From Pseudomonas alcaligenes (GTDB lineage Bacteria; Pseudomonadota; Gammaproteobacteria; Pseudomonadales; Pseudomonadaceae), in assembly GCF_041729615.1 (NCBI RefSeq), contig NZ_CP154874.1, positions 5,001 through 69,000 of the forward strand: a DNA stretch of 64,000 nucleotides, read 5' to 3'. This document shows, piece by piece, positions 10,121-23,462 of this stretch. Within the stretch, counting starts at the first letter, position 1. Every line of letters starts with the position of its first letter. Below the pieces are notes generated by a model that saw only the letters and a program-made list of their open reading frames with translations, was not told the DNA's origin and made no database searches. Made by a program: the position numbers and the translations under genes.

Positions 10121-11803
10121 ATGCGCCTCACACTGAAAAGCAAAATGCTCCTGCTGGCCCTGCTGCCGGTGATCCTGTTCGCCATCGTGCTCAGTGGCGC
10201 GGCGGCCAAGATTCTGCTCGATCTGGCCGAGGGCGAGGTCAAGGAGACGCGCGAGCGCCTGCTGCAGGAGAGTCGCCGCGAGCTGCAGCACTACATGCAG
10301 ATCGCCATGGGCTCGGTGCAGGCGCTGTATGACGGCGCGAGCCAGGGCGACATGGCCAGCCGCGAGCAGGCCATCGCCATCCTCGCCAAGATCAAGTACG
10401 GCAAGGATGGCTACTTCTTCGGCTACGACTCCCAGGTGATCCGCCTGTTTCGCGGCGACAGCCCGGTGGATGTGGGCAAGAGCTTTACCGGCCGCCAGGA
10501 CCCCAACGGCGTACGCGTCAACGATGAGCTCGTTCGCGTGGCCAAGGACGGCAGCAACTATGTGCAGTACAGCTCGCCGCTGCCGAACAACGAGAATGTG
10601 CTGGTACCCAAGCTGGCCTACAGCTACTACCTGCCCAAGTGGGACCTGGCCCTGGGCACGGCGGTCAACCTGGACGGCGTCGAGGCCCAGGTCGCCGAGG
10701 TCGAGGCGGCCATCGAGGAGCGTGTCAGCACCATCCTCACCAGCATCCTGGTGATCGCCGTGATCATGCTGGTGGTGTTCGGCATCCTCGGCCTGACCTT
10801 GAGCAACGCCTTCCTGCGTCCGCTGCAGCAGATCAAGGCCAACCTGGATGACATCGCCGCCGGCGAGGGTGATCTGACCCGCCGCCTGCCGGTTACCAGC
10901 CAGGACGAGCTGGGTGAACTGGCGGGTTCCTTCAACCGTTTCGTCGAGAAAATCCACGGCCTGGTGCGACAGATCGCCGAGATGACCACCCAGCTGACCG
11001 GCCTGGTTGGCGAGGTGGCCGCGCAGGCGCAGCGTTCCGAGCAGGCCATGGAGCGCCAGCGCCACGAGACCGACCAGGTGGCCACGGCGATCAACGAGAT
11101 GTCCGCTGCCGCCCACGAGGTGGCGCGTAGCGCCCAGGGCGCGGCCGAGGCGGCGCAGCAGACCGACAACGAGGGCCAGGCGGCGAAGAAGGTGGTCGAT
11201 GGCAGCATCGAGCGCATTCACGCCCTGGTCGAGGACATCCGCGAGAGCGGCGTGTCGCTGGACAACCTGCAGCAGGACGTGCAGTCCATCGTCAGCGTGC
11301 TCGACGTGATCCGCTCCATCGCCGAGCAGACCAACCTGCTGGCGCTCAACGCCGCCATCGAGGCGGCCCGCGCCGGCGAGGCCGGGCGTGGCTTCGCCGT
11401 GGTTGCCGACGAGGTGCGCGCGCTGGCCAGCCGCACCCAGCAGAGCACCCAGGAAATCCAGGGCATGATCGACCGCCTGCAGGGGGGCACCCGTGACGCC
11501 GTCACCGCCATGCGCCGCTCCAGCGATGCCGGCGAGATCACCAGCGAGCAGGCCAACCAGGCCGGCGCCTCGCTGGACGCCATCGCTCAGCTGATCGGCA
11601 CCATCAATGCGATGAACGCGCAGATCGCCAGCGCCGCCGAGGAGCAGACCGCGGTGGCCGAGGAGATCAATCGCAGCGTGCACCAGATCGCCGTGGCGGT
11701 GGAAAGCGTGGCAGAGGAAACCCGTCACGGCGCCGAGACCTCGCGCAGCCTGGCCGGCCTGGGCGAGCGCCTGGGGGCGTTGGTGCGGCAGTTCCGTATC
11801 TGA
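10121..11803 (+). CDS. Methyl-accepting chemotaxis protein with single Cache domain (CtpM-like)
   Basis: A 560-residue chemoreceptor. TM1 is residues 8-28, followed by a periplasmic sCache_2-type domain marked by KYGKDGYFFGYD and the PKLAYSYYLPKWDLALGTAV ending, TM2 near 210-232, HAMP, then a signalling coiled coil with tip [19 protein letters not shown]. Gene order matches P. aeruginosa PA2652 (CtpM, a malate receptor), so an organic-acid ligand is plausible but not shown by the sequence. The ribosome site gaggaaagg lies 8 nt before the ATG. Confidence 0.88.
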   Translation: MRLTLKSKMLLLALLPVILFAIVLSGAAAKILLDLAEGEVKETRERLLQESRRELQHYMQIAMGSVQALYDGASQGDMASREQAIAILAKIKYGKDGYFFGYDSQVIRLFRGDSPVDVGKSFTGRQDPNGVRVNDELVRVAKDGSNYVQYSSPLPNNENVLVPKLAYSYYLPKWDLALGTAVNLDGVEAQVAEVEAAIEERVSTILTSILVIAVIMLVVFGILGLTLSNAFLRPLQQIKANLDDIAAGEGDLTRRLPVTSQDELGELAGSFNRFVEKIHGLVRQIAEMTTQLTGLVGEVAAQAQRSEQAMERQRHETDQVATAINEMSAAAHEVARSAQGAAEAAQQTDNEGQAAKKVVDGSIERIHALVEDIRESGVSLDNLQQDVQSIVSVLDVIRSIAEQTNLLALNAAIEAARAGEAGRGFAVVADEVRALASRTQQSTQEIQGMIDRLQGGTRDAVTAMRRSSDAGEITSEQANQAGASLDAIAQLIGTINAMNAQIASAAEEQTAVAEEINRSVHQIAVAVESVAEETRHGAETSRSLAGLGERLGALVRQFRI

Positions 11804-11818
11804 GTACCTACACAACGA

Positions 11819-11844
11819 GCAAGGGCGCCCATGGGCGCCCTTGT
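11819..11844 (+). terminator. Terminator after the chemoreceptor gene
   Basis: The hairpin aagggcgccc / gggcgccctt followed by gttc lies 17 nt past the chemoreceptor stop. The T-tract is short, so termination strength is uncertain. Confidence 0.65.
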
Positions 11845-11883
11845 TCATTCTGTTGCGGCCTGCACCGCTGACTCGGTCCAGTA

Positions 11884-11929
11884 GCCCGGATGAAATCCGG
11901 GGGCACATCTACCCGAATTTCATCCGGGC
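11884..11929. repeat. REP-like imperfect inverted repeat
   Basis: Two 18-nt arms (gcccggatgaaatccggg and cccgaatttcatccgggc, one mismatch) flank a 10-nt loop between the chemoreceptor terminator and the nuo terminator. The gtagcccggatg... form resembles dispersed intergenic repeats common in pseudomonads. Only one copy is in the window. Confidence 0.65.
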
Positions 11930-12002
11930 CACGCTTGCTTCACGGGTAGGGCTGGCACCTGTCGCGGATAGGTCTAGCCACGCTCAATAAAACGAGGGGC
12001 AG

Positions 12003-12030
12003 AAAGAACCCGGCCGGGGCCGGGGTCTTT
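12003..12030 (-). terminator. nuo operon terminator
   Basis: A GC-rich stem (aaagaacccggcc / ggccggggtcttt, with one weak pair) lies 16 nt past the nuoN stop. On the minus strand it is followed by ctgcccctcgtttt. It marks the end of the 13-gene nuo operon. Confidence 0.7.
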
Positions 12031-12045
12031 GTGTGCTGGCGGCGC

Positions 12046-13524
12046 TCAGTGGACGACTGCCACCAGTCCGGCCTGCTGCACCAGTTCCAGCAGCGGCTGC
12101 GGGTAGACACCGAGGAAGAAGGCGAGCAGGGCGACGAACAGCAGCATGATGCCACCGGCGCGCTGGCCCCAGTTGAACGGCGCGTCGTGGCGCTTGAGGT
12201 TGGGCTCCTGCAGGAACAGGGTGACCATGACCCGCAGGTAGTAGAACACGCCGATGGCGCTACCCAGGATCAGGGTGCCCAGCAGCAGCCACTGTTGCGA
12301 CTCGACACCGGCGGCGACCACGTAGAACTTGCCGATGAAGCCGGCGGTGAGCGGGATGCCGGCCAGCGACAGCATCATCACGGTGAGCACGGCGGTCAGG
12401 TACGGGCGGCGCCAGAACAGGCCGCGGTACTCGTACAGGGCATCGGCATCGCGGCCGCTGTAGGGCGTGGACATCAGGGTGATCACGCCGAAGGCACCCA
12501 GCGTGGTCAGCACGTAGGTGGCCAGGTACACGCCGATGGCCTCCACGGCCAGCCCCTTGCTGGCGATCAGGGCGATCAGCAGGTAGCCGAAGTGGGCTAT
12601 CGAGGAGTAGCCGAGCAGGCGCTTGAGGTTGTTCTGCAGCAGCGCCAGCAGGTTACCGAACAGGATCGAGGCGATGGCCAGCAGGCTGAGCAGGTCGCTC
12701 AGCCAGCCGCCGGTGGTGACCGGCGACCCCTGGTACAGGCGCAGCAGCACGGCGAACACGGCGACCTTGCTGGCGGTGGCCAGGAAGGCGGCGACCGGTG
12801 CCGGGGCGCCTTCGTAGACGTCCGGGGTCCACAGGTGGAAGGGTACCAGCGACAGCTTGAAGGCCAGGCCGATCAGCATCATGCCGATGCCGATCTGGGC
12901 GATCAGGCTGGGCAGGCCGTCCGTAGCGAGTTTGTCGCCGATACCAGCGAAGCTCAGGCTGCCCGACTCGGCATACAGCAGGGCCATGCCGAACAGCAGG
13001 AAGGCGCTACCAGCGGCGGACAGCACCATGTACTTGATGCCGGCTTCCAGCGAGCGCTTGTTGAAGAAGGCGTAGGCGATCATGCCGTAGGTCGGCACCG
13101 ACAGCAGTTCCAGGCCGATGAACAGGCCGGCCAGGTGCTGCGCGCTGACCAGTACCAGGCCGCCCAGGCCGGACAGCAGAATCAGCAGGTACAGCTCTTC
13201 GCGGTTGCCCGGGTAGCCCTGCTTGCCCGATTCGCCGCCCAGGTAGGCGTGGACCAGGGTGGTGCAGGCCAGGGTGGCGGCCAGCACCAGGGCCATGTAG
13301 TAGCAGGCGAACTTGTCCACCAGCAGCAGCGGGGTGACCTGCAGCGGCGTCACCTCCACGGCCGGGATCAGCGACAGCAGGGCCAGATTGAGGCCCAGCA
13401 CCGAGAGGATGAAGGCCATGGCGTGGTTGCGTTTCCAGGCGATGGCCAGCATCACCACGATGATGGTGGCGCTGGTGACCAGCAGCGGCAGCAGCGCGAT
13501 GAAGTGTTGAGTCGTCAGTTCCAT
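12046..13524 (-). CDS. nuoN: NADH-quinone oxidoreductase subunit N
   Basis: A 492-residue, 14-TM antiporter-like subunit of the complex I membrane arm, one of three proton-pumping modules. It carries the conserved Lys-bearing segments of the Mrp-antiporter family (for example SGGYLLIALIA-like TM and LAGIPLTAGFIGKFYV near residue 395). Last gene of the operon, 9 nt after nuoM, and followed by the operon terminator. Confidence 0.95.
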   Translation of the reverse strand: MELTTQHFIALLPLLVTSATIIVVMLAIAWKRNHAMAFILSVLGLNLALLSLIPAVEVTPLQVTPLLLVDKFACYYMALVLAATLACTTLVHAYLGGESGKQGYPGNREELYLLILLSGLGGLVLVSAQHLAGLFIGLELLSVPTYGMIAYAFFNKRSLEAGIKYMVLSAAGSAFLLFGMALLYAESGSLSFAGIGDKLATDGLPSLIAQIGIGMMLIGLAFKLSLVPFHLWTPDVYEGAPAPVAAFLATASKVAVFAVLLRLYQGSPVTTGGWLSDLLSLLAIASILFGNLLALLQNNLKRLLGYSSIAHFGYLLIALIASKGLAVEAIGVYLATYVLTTLGAFGVITLMSTPYSGRDADALYEYRGLFWRRPYLTAVLTVMMLSLAGIPLTAGFIGKFYVVAAGVESQQWLLLGTLILGSAIGVFYYLRVMVTLFLQEPNLKRHDAPFNWGQRAGGIMLLFVALLAFFLGVYPQPLLELVQQAGLVAVVH

Positions 13525-13533
13525 AGCGCGTGA

Positions 13534-15063
13534 TTACCGGACCGAAGCGAGTTGAGTGAGGGCGCCGCTGAACCATTGCTGCACGCCGTGCATGCTGGCC
13601 GCGGAGGTGTCGAGCACCGGCTGCGGGTAGACGCCGAGCAGGATCAGCAGCACCGCCAGGCCCAGCACCATGTACAGCTCGCGGGCCTTGAGGGCCTGCA
13701 GCGGGGCATCGGACTTGGCCGGGCCGAAGTAGGCGCGGTGGATCATCGCCAGCGAGTAGACCGAGCCCAGCACCAGGCCGCAGGCGGCCAGGACCACGAC
13801 CCAGGGCGCGGCCGGGAAGCTGCCGATCAGGATCAGGAATTCGCCGACGAAGTTGCCGGTGCCCGGCAGGCCGAGCGCCGCGGCGGCGAAGAACAGGCTC
13901 ACCGCCGGCAGCCAGGGCAGACGGGCCCAGATACCGCCCATCTCGCGCATGTCACGGGTGTGCAGGCGCTCGTAGAGCTGGCCGCAGAGGATGAACAGCG
14001 CCGCAGCGGACAGGCCGTGCGCCATCATCTGCACCACGGCGCCCTGCAGGGCGATGTGGCTGCCGGAGTAGATGGCGATCAGCACGAAGCCCATGTGCGA
14101 AACGCTGGAGTAGGCCACCAGGCGCTTGATGTCGGTCTGCGCGAACGACAGGAAGGCGCCGTAGGCGATGGCGAACACACCCAGCCACATGGCGATCGGC
14201 GCGAACTCGGCCGAGGCGTTGGGGAAGAGCGGCAGGGCGAAGCGCATCAGGCCGTAGGCGGCGGTTTTCAGCAGGATGCCGGCGAGGTCCACGGAGCCGG
14301 CAGTCGGGGCCTGGGCGTGGGCGTCCGGCAGCCAGGAGTGCACCGGCACTACCGGGAACTTCACGGCGAAGGCGGCGAAGAAGCCGAGCATCAGCAGGTA
14401 CTCGGTACCGGCGGGCAGCTGGGTCTTGAGCAGGTCTTCGTAGTTGAAGGTGAGCACGCCGGTGACGTTGTAGTTGATCAGCACCAGGGCGAGGATCGCC
14501 ACCAGCATGATCAGGCCGCTGGCCTGGGTGAAGATGAAGAACTTGGTGGCGGCGTTGATCCGCGAGTGACCCTTGCTGCCGCTATGACCCCAGAGCGCGA
14601 TGAGGAAGTACATCGGCACCAGCATCATTTCCCAGAAGAAGAAGAACAGGAACAGGTCGATGGCGAGGAACACGCCGACCACGCCGCCGAGGATCCACAT
14701 CAGGTTGAGGTGGAAGAATCCGACGCGGTTCTGGATTTCGTTCCACGAGCACAGCACCGACAGCACGCCGAGCAGGCCGGTGAGGACGATCATCAGCACC
14801 GACAGGCCGTCGAGGCCGAGGTGGATGCTGATGCCGAGACGCTCGATCCACTGCACCTGGAACTCGGCGGCCCAGGCCAGCTCGGCGCCGGGGGCCGGGG
14901 CCAGGCTGAAGTCGGCGCTGGCCCACAGCCACAGGCCGAGGCCGAACAGCAGGCCCATGGTCAGCAGGGCGATCCAGCGCGGCAGCGTGTTGCCAAAGCG
15001 CTCGGTCTGCCAGCACAGCAGGCCACCGATGAAGGGAATCAGGATTAGCCAGGGGAGAATCAT
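13534..15063 (-). CDS. nuoM: NADH-quinone oxidoreductase subunit M
   Basis: A 509-residue antiporter-like proton-pumping subunit of complex I. Conserved segments include the Glu-bearing [21 protein letters not shown] near 140, [22 protein letters not shown] near 235-255 and the C-terminal [19 protein letters not shown]. The length is normal for the family. It lies 13 nt after nuoL in the same operon, with all pumping subunits clustered at the 3' end. Confidence 0.96.
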   Translation of the reverse strand: MILPWLILIPFIGGLLCWQTERFGNTLPRWIALLTMGLLFGLGLWLWASADFSLAPAPGAELAWAAEFQVQWIERLGISIHLGLDGLSVLMIVLTGLLGVLSVLCSWNEIQNRVGFFHLNLMWILGGVVGVFLAIDLFLFFFFWEMMLVPMYFLIALWGHSGSKGHSRINAATKFFIFTQASGLIMLVAILALVLINYNVTGVLTFNYEDLLKTQLPAGTEYLLMLGFFAAFAVKFPVVPVHSWLPDAHAQAPTAGSVDLAGILLKTAAYGLMRFALPLFPNASAEFAPIAMWLGVFAIAYGAFLSFAQTDIKRLVAYSSVSHMGFVLIAIYSGSHIALQGAVVQMMAHGLSAAALFILCGQLYERLHTRDMREMGGIWARLPWLPAVSLFFAAAALGLPGTGNFVGEFLILIGSFPAAPWVVVLAACGLVLGSVYSLAMIHRAYFGPAKSDAPLQALKARELYMVLGLAVLLILLGVYPQPVLDTSAASMHGVQQWFSGALTQLASVR

Positions 15064-15076
15064 CAGGCTGTTTTCC

Positions 15077-16920
<1,844 letters not shown>

Positions 16921-16924
<4 letters not shown>

Positions 16925-17229
16925 CCGCGCATCTCGCTGGCAGCGTCGACATCGAGGGTGTGGAAGCGGCGATACAGCTGCAGCAGGATCGCCAGGCCAA
17001 TGCTGGCCTCGGCGGCTGCCAGGGTGATCACCAGAATGAACATCACCTGGCCGTCAGGCTGCACCCAGCGGCTGCCGGCGACGACGAAGGCGAGGGCGGT
17101 GGCGTTCATCATCACTTCCAGGCTCATCAGCACGAAGAGGATGTTGCGGCGCACCATCAGGCCGATCAGGCCCAGGCTGAACAGCACGGCGGCCAGCGCC
17201 AGGCCGTGTTCCAGGGGAATGGCATTCAT
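16921..17229 (-). CDS. nuoK: NADH-quinone oxidoreductase subunit K
   Basis: A 102-residue subunit with three TM helices (about 5-25, 30-50, 62-85). It contains the two buried glutamates expected for proton transfer (in SLEVMMNA and [12 protein letters not shown]). It overlaps both nuoJ and nuoL by 4 nt. Confidence 0.96.
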
Positions 17230-17735
17230 GCGGTGGGCTCCTTGGCTTCGTGGCGGCCCAGGTGGTAGGCGGCGACCAGGGCGGCGAGCAGCAGCATGGA
17301 GGCCAGCTCGACCACCAGCAGGTAGGGGCCGAACAGGCTGATGCCGACGGCCTTGGCATCGACGGTTTCAAGGCCGATGGCGGCACCGCTCGGGGTGGCG
17401 AACAGGGCGTACAGCAGCTGCGCCAGCAACAGGGCGGAGAGGATGGCCGGACCGGTCCAGATGCCGGGCTTGAGCCACTTCTTCTCCTGCTCTACGGCTT
17501 CCTGGCCGAGGTTGAGCATCATCACCACGAAGACGAACAGCACCATGATGGCGCCGGCGTAGACGATGATTTCCAGGGCGCCGGCAAACGGCGCACCCAG
17601 GGCGAAGAACGTGCAGGCCACGGCCAGCAGGGAAACGATCAGGTTGAGCAGGGCATGTACCGGGTTGGTCCCGGTAATGACCATCACAGTAGAGGCCACG
17701 GCGACACCCGCGGCGAGGTAGAAAGCAAACTCCAT
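17226..17735 (-). CDS. nuoJ: NADH-quinone oxidoreductase subunit J
   Basis: A 169-residue, five-TM subunit with the family motif [26 protein letters not shown], which holds the pi-bulge TM3 linked to proton pumping. Two adjacent ATGs are possible. The second (17735) is chosen because the gaggag ribosome site is too close to the first. It overlaps nuoK by 4 nt. Confidence 0.95.
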   Translation of the reverse strand: MEFAFYLAAGVAVASTVMVITGTNPVHALLNLIVSLLAVACTFFALGAPFAGALEIIVYAGAIMVLFVFVVMMLNLGQEAVEQEKKWLKPGIWTGPAILSALLLAQLLYALFATPSGAAIGLETVDAKAVGISLFGPYLLVVELASMLLLAALVAAYHLGRHEAKEPTA

Positions 17736-17745
17736 CATCCTCTCC

Positions 17746-18294
17746 TCAGGGCAGCAGGCCTTTGACGTTGATCGGTTCGGCTTCGCTCTGCGCGGCGCCT
17801 TTCGGCTTGCCGGCGATGGCCATGCCGGACACCCGGTAGAAGTTGTAGTCCGGGTTCTTGCCCGGCCCGCTGATCAGCAGGTCTTCCTTCTCGTAGACCA
17901 GGTCCTGGCGCTTGAACTCGCCCATCTCGAAGTCCGGGGTGAGCTGGATTGCGGTGGTCGGGCAAGCTTCCTCGCACAGGCCGCAGAAGATGCAGCGCGA
18001 GAAGTTGATGCGGAAGAACTCCGGGTACCAGCGACCGTCCTCGGTCTCGGCCTTCTGCAGCGAGATGCAGCCGACCGGGCAGGCCACGGCGCACAGGTTG
18101 CAGGCCACGCAGCGTTCCTCGCCGTCGGGGTCGCGGGTCAGCACGATGCGGCCGCGGTAGCGCGGCGGCAGGTACACCGGCTCTTCCGGGTATTGCAGGG
18201 TGTCGCGCTTGCGGAAGCCGTGGCCGAAGATCATCACCAGGCTGCGCAGTTGGGTCCAGGTGCCGTGCACCACGTCCCAGATGTACTTGAACAT
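17746..18294 (-). CDS. nuoI: NADH-quinone oxidoreductase subunit I
   Basis: A 182-residue peripheral-arm subunit that carries clusters N6a and N6b. Two ferredoxin motifs are visible: [15 protein letters not shown] near 62-76 and [13 protein letters not shown] near 97-109. It passes electrons towards NuoB (N2). It sits between nuoH and nuoJ with 10-12 nt gaps. Confidence 0.97.
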   Translation of the reverse strand: MFKYIWDVVHGTWTQLRSLVMIFGHGFRKRDTLQYPEEPVYLPPRYRGRIVLTRDPDGEERCVACNLCAVACPVGCISLQKAETEDGRWYPEFFRINFSRCIFCGLCEEACPTTAIQLTPDFEMGEFKRQDLVYEKEDLLISGPGKNPDYNFYRVSGMAIAGKPKGAAQSEAEPINVKGLLP

Positions 18295-18306
18295 GAGTGT
18301 TTCTCC

Positions 18307-19299
18307 TTACTGGGCCGCGGCCAGCACGAGCGCGCCGGTCACCAGCAGGTTGATCAGGGTCAGCGGCAGGCAGAACTTCCAGCTGAACGCCATGACCTGG
18401 TCATACCGCGGGCGCGGGATAGAGGCGCGCAGCAGGATGAAGATCATGATGAAGAAGCAGGTCTTCAGGGCGAACCAGAAGAACGGGATCTGCGGCAGGA
18501 TGCCGAACGGGCCGTGCCAGCCGCCGAAGAACAGGGTCACCAGCAGGGCCGAGATGGTCACGATGCCGATGTACTCGCCGACGAAGAACATGCCCCATTT
18601 CATACCGGCATATTCGATGTGGTAACCGTCGGCCAGCTCCTGCTCCGCTTCCGGCTGGTCGAACGGGTGACGGTGAGTCACGGCCACGCCGGCGATGAAG
18701 AAGGTACAGAAGCCGAAGAACTGCGGAATGATGAACCACAGGTTTTCGGCCTGGTAGTCGACGATATCGCGCAGGTTGAACGAGCCGACCTGTGCCACCA
18801 CGCCCATCAGCGCCAGGGCCAGGAACACCTCGTAGGAGATGGTCTGCGCCGAGGCGCGCAGGCTGCCGAGCAGGGCGTACTTGTTGGCGCTGGACCAGCC
18901 GGCGAACAGCACGGCGTAGACCGACAGGCCGGCCATGGCGAAGAAGAACAGGATGCCGATGTTCAGGTCCGCCACGCCCCAGGTCGGGGTGACCGGGATG
19001 ATCGCGAAGGCCATCAGCATGGCGGCGAAGGCGATCATCGGCGCGATCATGAAGATGAACTTGTCGGCGAACGGCGGCGTCCAGTCCTCCTTGAAGAACA
19101 TCTTGATCATGTCGGCGGCGATCTGGAACATGCCGAACGGGCCCACGCGGTTGGGGCCGTAGCGGTCCTGCCACCAGCCGAGCAGGCGACGTTCGACGAA
19201 GCTCAGCAGAGCGCCGCAGACCACCACCACCAGCAGGATGACGATGGCCTTGAGGACGGCGACCAGCACGTCGATCAGTTCGGGCGTCAGCCAGCTCAT
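18307..19299 (-). CDS. nuoH: NADH-quinone oxidoreductase subunit H
   Basis: A 330-residue, eight-TM subunit that forms much of the quinone chamber with NuoB and NuoD. Conserved segments include [26 protein letters not shown] near 33-58 and the acidic loop [20 protein letters not shown] near 223. The start overlaps the nuoG stop (ATGA). Confidence 0.96.
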   Translation of the reverse strand: MSWLTPELIDVLVAVLKAIVILLVVVVCGALLSFVERRLLGWWQDRYGPNRVGPFGMFQIAADMIKMFFKEDWTPPFADKFIFMIAPMIAFAAMLMAFAIIPVTPTWGVADLNIGILFFFAMAGLSVYAVLFAGWSSANKYALLGSLRASAQTISYEVFLALALMGVVAQVGSFNLRDIVDYQAENLWFIIPQFFGFCTFFIAGVAVTHRHPFDQPEAEQELADGYHIEYAGMKWGMFFVGEYIGIVTISALLVTLFFGGWHGPFGILPQIPFFWFALKTCFFIMIFILLRASIPRPRYDQVMAFSWKFCLPLTLINLLVTGALVLAAAQ

Positions 19300-22034
19300 T
19301 GCGCGGCCTCCTGGGTTCCTACAAGACCGAGAGCGGTTGCAGTGGCGCCGGCGAGGGCCGCCGGAATGCCAGCGAAACCGGCCGGCAGGCCGACCAGGCC
19401 CAGGGCCAGGTCTTCGCTGACCTTCACCGGCAGGCGCAGGGCCTGGCCGTTGACGTTGAGGCTGAGCAGCGCGCCGTCGCCCGCGCCCAGGCGCTCGGCC
19501 TCGGCCTTGGCCAGGGCGACGTAGGCGGGCTGGATGCGCTCCTGCACGGGAGCTGCGCGCGACGAGTTCTCCTCGCTGCCGAACAGGTGGTGCATCGGCA
19601 CCACCTGCCAGGTGCCCTGGGCCGGGGCGAAGGCGCCCGGTACGGCAAACCAGGCCAGGGTTTTGCCCTGCGACTCGATCAGACGTACGCCCGGATCACC
19701 GGCGCGCAGATGGCCGCCGACTTCGTCCTGGAACTTGTTCCAGGCCTGCGGCGAGTTCCAGCCCGGCGACCAGGCGAACGGCACCTGCTGACGCGGCTCG
19801 GCACTGCCGGCGTAGCCTTCCATGGAGAAGGCGAAGGCGCTGTCCTGGTCCTGCGGCTGGCGCGGCTCGTGCACGCTGATGTTGGCGCGCATGGCGGTAC
19901 GGCCGCTGTAGCGGTGCGGCTCGCGCGCCAGCTTGAGGCCCTTGATGCGGAACGAGGCGCTCGGCGCGGCGTCCTTGATCGCGGCCAGCACGGAGCTGCT
20001 GGCAGCAACGGCCTCGGTGACCTGATCCAGCTGGGTCCAGTCCACGGCCTTGCCCTGCAGGGTGCTGTGCAGCGCGTGCATCCAGCGCCAGCCCTCGCGC
20101 ACCAGGATGTTGCTGTCGTAGTAGCTCGGCTCGAACACCTGGAAGAAGCGCTGGGCGCGGCCTTCCTGGCTGACCAGGGTGCCATCGCCTTCGGCGAAGC
20201 TGGCGGCGGACAGCACCAGGTGGGCGCGGGCCACGGTCGCGGTCTGCTGGTGGTCGGCGACTATCACTGCCTTGGCGGCGGCCAGGGCGGCATCGACCTT
20301 GGCGGCATCGGCGCGGCGATACAGGTCGTTCTCCAGCACCACCACGGCGTCGGCTTTGCCTGCGGTCAGGGCTTCCAGTGCGGCGTCGACCGACTTCCCA
20401 CCGAACTCTTCACCCAGAAGCAGTGCCAGGCCCATGCTGTTGGCTTCCGGCACCACCAGGCTGATGGAGGCGTTCTTCTCGCGGTTCTTCAGGGCCTGGG
20501 CGATGTTGGCCGCAGCCTCGATGATGCTCTTCTCGCCCAGCGAGGCGCCGCTGACGATCAGCGGACGCTTGCCAGCCAGCAGGGCCTCGGCGATCAGCTG
20601 CACCAGTTCCATGGCTTCGCTGTCCAGGCCGGTCACCGCGGGGGCGCTCGGGTCGATGGCGTGGGCCACGGCGAAGCCGATGCGCGCCAAGTCGGCCGGG
20701 GCTGCGTGCACACAGGCTTCAGCCACGTCATCCAGGCGGGTGGCGTCGACGCTGGCGATAAACAGCGGATTCAGCGCGTCTTGAGCGACGTTCTGCACCG
20801 CAGCCATGTGCCAGTCCTGGATCTTCATCGAGGCGGCGATTTCGGTGGCCTTGCCCTTGACCGACTGGCGCAGGGCCAGGGCGATGCGCGCGGCGGTCTG
20901 GGTCAGATCCTCGCCGAGAACGAACACGGCGTCGTGGTCTTCGATCTCGCGGATCGACGGCACCGGCAGCGGACCGTTCTGCAGCACGTCGCGGATCAGG
21001 CGCAGGTTGTCCAGCTCGACGGCGCCGATGCCGCTGTAGAAGTTGGCCTCGCCGACCAGCTCGCGCAGGGCGTGGTTGCTTTCCAGGCTGGCGCGCGGCG
21101 AGCCGATGCCGATCACACGCTTGCCCTTGAGCAGCTCGGCGGCCTTGTCCAGCGCGGCGTCGATGCCGAGCTTCTGGCTGCCCAGCAGCGGCTGGCGCGG
21201 ACGGTCGTCACGGTTGGTGTAGCCGTAGCCGAAGCGGCCGCGGTCACACAGGAAGTAGTGGTTCACCGAGCCGTTGAAGCGGTTCTCGATGCGGCGGATC
21301 TCGCCGTAGCGTTCGCCGGGGCTGATGTTGCAGCCGCTGGAGCAGCCATGGCAGATGCTCGGGGCGAACTGCATGTCCCACTTGCGGTTGTAGCGCTCGG
21401 AGTGGGTCTTGTCGGTGAACACGCCGGTAGGGCAGACCTCGGTGAGGTTGCCGGAGAATTCGCTCTCCAGCACGCCGTCCTCGACGCGGCCGAAGTACAC
21501 GTTGTCGTGTGCGCCGTAGACGCCCAGGTCGGTGCCGCCGGCGTAGTCCTTGTAGTAGCGCACGCAGCGGTAGCAGGCGATGCAGCGGTTCATCTCGTGG
21601 GATATGAACGGGCCGAGCTGCTGGTTCTGGTGGGTACGCTTGGTGAAGCGGTACCGGCGCTGGTTGTGGCCGGTCATCACCGTCATGTCCTGCAGGTGGC
21701 AGTGACCGCCTTCCTCGCACACCGGGCAGTCGTGCGGGTGGTTGGTCATCAGCCACTCGACGACGCTGGCGCGGAACTGCTTGGCCTCCTCGTCGTCGAT
21801 GCTGATCCAGGTGTTGTCGGTCGCCGGCGTCATGCAGGACATGACCAGGCGGCCGCGCTTGTCGTTCTCGTCGGTGTACTGCTTCACCGCGCACTGGCGG
21901 CAGGCGCCGACGCTGCCCAGCGCCGGGTGCCAGCAGAAGTAGGGGATGTCGAGACCGAGGGACAGACAGGCCTGCAGCAGGTTGTCCGCACCATCGACTT
22001 CGAAATCTTTGCCGTCTACGTGGATAGTGGCCAT
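19296..22034 (-). CDS. nuoG: NADH-quinone oxidoreductase subunit G
   Basis: A 912-residue iron-sulfur subunit of the peripheral arm. The N-terminal [2Fe-2S] site (C34..C45xxC48..C62), the HxxxCxxC..C N5 ligands ([12 protein letters not shown]), a [16 protein letters not shown] ferredoxin motif, and CHGCSSGCN for the extra N7-type cluster are visible. A molybdopterin-oxidoreductase-like domain follows. The C-terminal part is the least conserved region. Fourth from the operon start, upstream of nuoH. Confidence 0.96.
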   Translation of the reverse strand: MATIHVDGKDFEVDGADNLLQACLSLGLDIPYFCWHPALGSVGACRQCAVKQYTDENDKRGRLVMSCMTPATDNTWISIDDEEAKQFRASVVEWLMTNHPHDCPVCEEGGHCHLQDMTVMTGHNQRRYRFTKRTHQNQQLGPFISHEMNRCIACYRCVRYYKDYAGGTDLGVYGAHDNVYFGRVEDGVLESEFSGNLTEVCPTGVFTDKTHSERYNRKWDMQFAPSICHGCSSGCNISPGERYGEIRRIENRFNGSVNHYFLCDRGRFGYGYTNRDDRPRQPLLGSQKLGIDAALDKAAELLKGKRVIGIGSPRASLESNHALRELVGEANFYSGIGAVELDNLRLIRDVLQNGPLPVPSIREIEDHDAVFVLGEDLTQTAARIALALRQSVKGKATEIAASMKIQDWHMAAVQNVAQDALNPLFIASVDATRLDDVAEACVHAAPADLARIGFAVAHAIDPSAPAVTGLDSEAMELVQLIAEALLAGKRPLIVSGASLGEKSIIEAAANIAQALKNREKNASISLVVPEANSMGLALLLGEEFGGKSVDAALEALTAGKADAVVVLENDLYRRADAAKVDAALAAAKAVIVADHQQTATVARAHLVLSAASFAEGDGTLVSQEGRAQRFFQVFEPSYYDSNILVREGWRWMHALHSTLQGKAVDWTQLDQVTEAVAASSSVLAAIKDAAPSASFRIKGLKLAREPHRYSGRTAMRANISVHEPRQPQDQDSAFAFSMEGYAGSAEPRQQVPFAWSPGWNSPQAWNKFQDEVGGHLRAGDPGVRLIESQGKTLAWFAVPGAFAPAQGTWQVVPMHHLFGSEENSSRAAPVQERIQPAYVALAKAEAERLGAGDGALLSLNVNGQALRLPVKVSEDLALGLVGLPAGFAGIPAALAGATATALGLVGTQEAAQ

Positions 22035-22112
22035 GGTTCAGGTTTCTTCTTACCCGTCGAAACGGGCTTGGCTAATGGAATCACGGTGCGCGGGCTGGCC
22101 CGCGCGAATTCT

Positions 22113-23462
22113 TCAGGCCGGGGCGAACTGCGCCGCGGCGGCCGGAGCGGCGCTGCTGGACACGCCAGCCTCGAACTCCGGACGGAAGTACTTGATCGCA
22201 CTGCCCAGCGGCTCGACGGCACCCGGTGCGTGGGCGCAGAAGGTCTTGCCTGGGCCGAGGAAGTTCACCAGCTGCAGCAGGGTGTCGATGTCCTGCTGGG
22301 TGCCCTGGCCACGCTCCAGCGCGCGGAGGATCTTCACGCTCCACGGCAGGCCGTCGCGGCACGGGGTGCACCAGCCGCAGGACTCGCGGGCGAAGAACTC
22401 TTCCATGTTGCGCAGCAGCGAGACCATGTTGACCGAGTCATCCACGGCCAGGGCCAGGCCGGTACCCATGCGGGTGCCGACCTTGGCGATGCCGCCGGCG
22501 AACATCGCTGCATCCAGGTGCTCGGGCAGCAGGAAACCGGTACCGGCGCCGCCGGGCTGCCAGCACTTCAGCTTGTAACCGTCGCGCATGCCGCCGGCGT
22601 AGTCCTCGAACAGCTCGCGGGCCGGGATGCCGAACGGCAGCTCCCACAGGCCGGGGTTCTTCACCTTGCCGGAGAAGCCCATCAGCTTGGTGCCCATGTC
22701 TTCGCTGCCCGGGCGGGCCAGGGTCTTGTACCAGTCGACGCCGTTGGCGACGATCGCCGGCACGTTGCACAGGGTCTCGACGTTGTTCACGCAGGTCGGC
22801 TTGCCCCACACGCCGACGGCGGCGGGGAAGGGCGGCTTGGAGCGCGGGTTGGCGCGGCGACCTTCCAGGGAGTTGATCAGCGCGGTTTCTTCACCGCAGA
22901 TATAGCGCCCTGCACCGGTGTGGACGAACAGCTCGAAGTCGAAGCCGCTGCCGAGGATGTTCTTGCCCAGCAGGCCGGCGGCCTTGGCCTCGGCGATGGC
23001 GCGATTGAGGTTGGCCGCCGCGTCGACGTACTCGCCGCGCAGGAAGATGTAGCCGCGGTAGGCCTTGAGCGCGCGCGCGGAGATCAGCATGCCTTCCACC
23101 AGCAGGTGCGGCAGCTGCTCCATGAGCAGGCGATCCTTCCAGGTGTTGGGCTCCATTTCGTCCGCGTTGCACAGCAGGTAGCGGATGTTCATGGATTCGT
23201 CGGCCGGCATCAGGCCCCACTTCACGCCGGTGGGGAAGCCCGCACCGCCGCGGCCCTTGAGGCCGGAGTCCTTGACCGTCTGCACGATGTCGGCCTGGGC
23301 CATTTCGCTCAGGGCCTTGCGCGCGGCGGCGTAGCCGTTCTTTGCCTGGTATTCCTCCAGCCACACCGGTTGGGCGTCGTCACGCAGGCGCCAGGTCAGC
23401 GGATGGGTTTCTTCGCTGCGGGCGATGCGGTTGATCGGGCCGACGGAGGTGAGGGTCTTCAT
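22113..23462 (-). CDS. nuoF: NADH-quinone oxidoreductase subunit F
   Basis: A 449-residue NADH-oxidising subunit with FMN and cluster N3. [16 protein letters not shown] (near 67-82) binds [20 protein letters not shown] is conserved, and [12 protein letters not shown] near 351-362 ligates the 4Fe-4S cluster. The start ATG at 23462 overlaps the nuoE stop by 4 nt. The frame is open further upstream inside nuoE but homology begins here. A 78-nt gap separates it from nuoG. Confidence 0.96.
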   Translation of the reverse strand: MKTLTSVGPINRIARSEETHPLTWRLRDDAQPVWLEEYQAKNGYAAARKALSEMAQADIVQTVKDSGLKGRGGAGFPTGVKWGLMPADESMNIRYLLCNADEMEPNTWKDRLLMEQLPHLLVEGMLISARALKAYRGYIFLRGEYVDAAANLNRAIAEAKAAGLLGKNILGSGFDFELFVHTGAGRYICGEETALINSLEGRRANPRSKPPFPAAVGVWGKPTCVNNVETLCNVPAIVANGVDWYKTLARPGSEDMGTKLMGFSGKVKNPGLWELPFGIPARELFEDYAGGMRDGYKLKCWQPGGAGTGFLLPEHLDAAMFAGGIAKVGTRMGTGLALAVDDSVNMVSLLRNMEEFFARESCGWCTPCRDGLPWSVKILRALERGQGTQQDIDTLLQLVNFLGPGKTFCAHAPGAVEPLGSAIKYFRPEFEAGVSSSAAPAAAAQFAPA

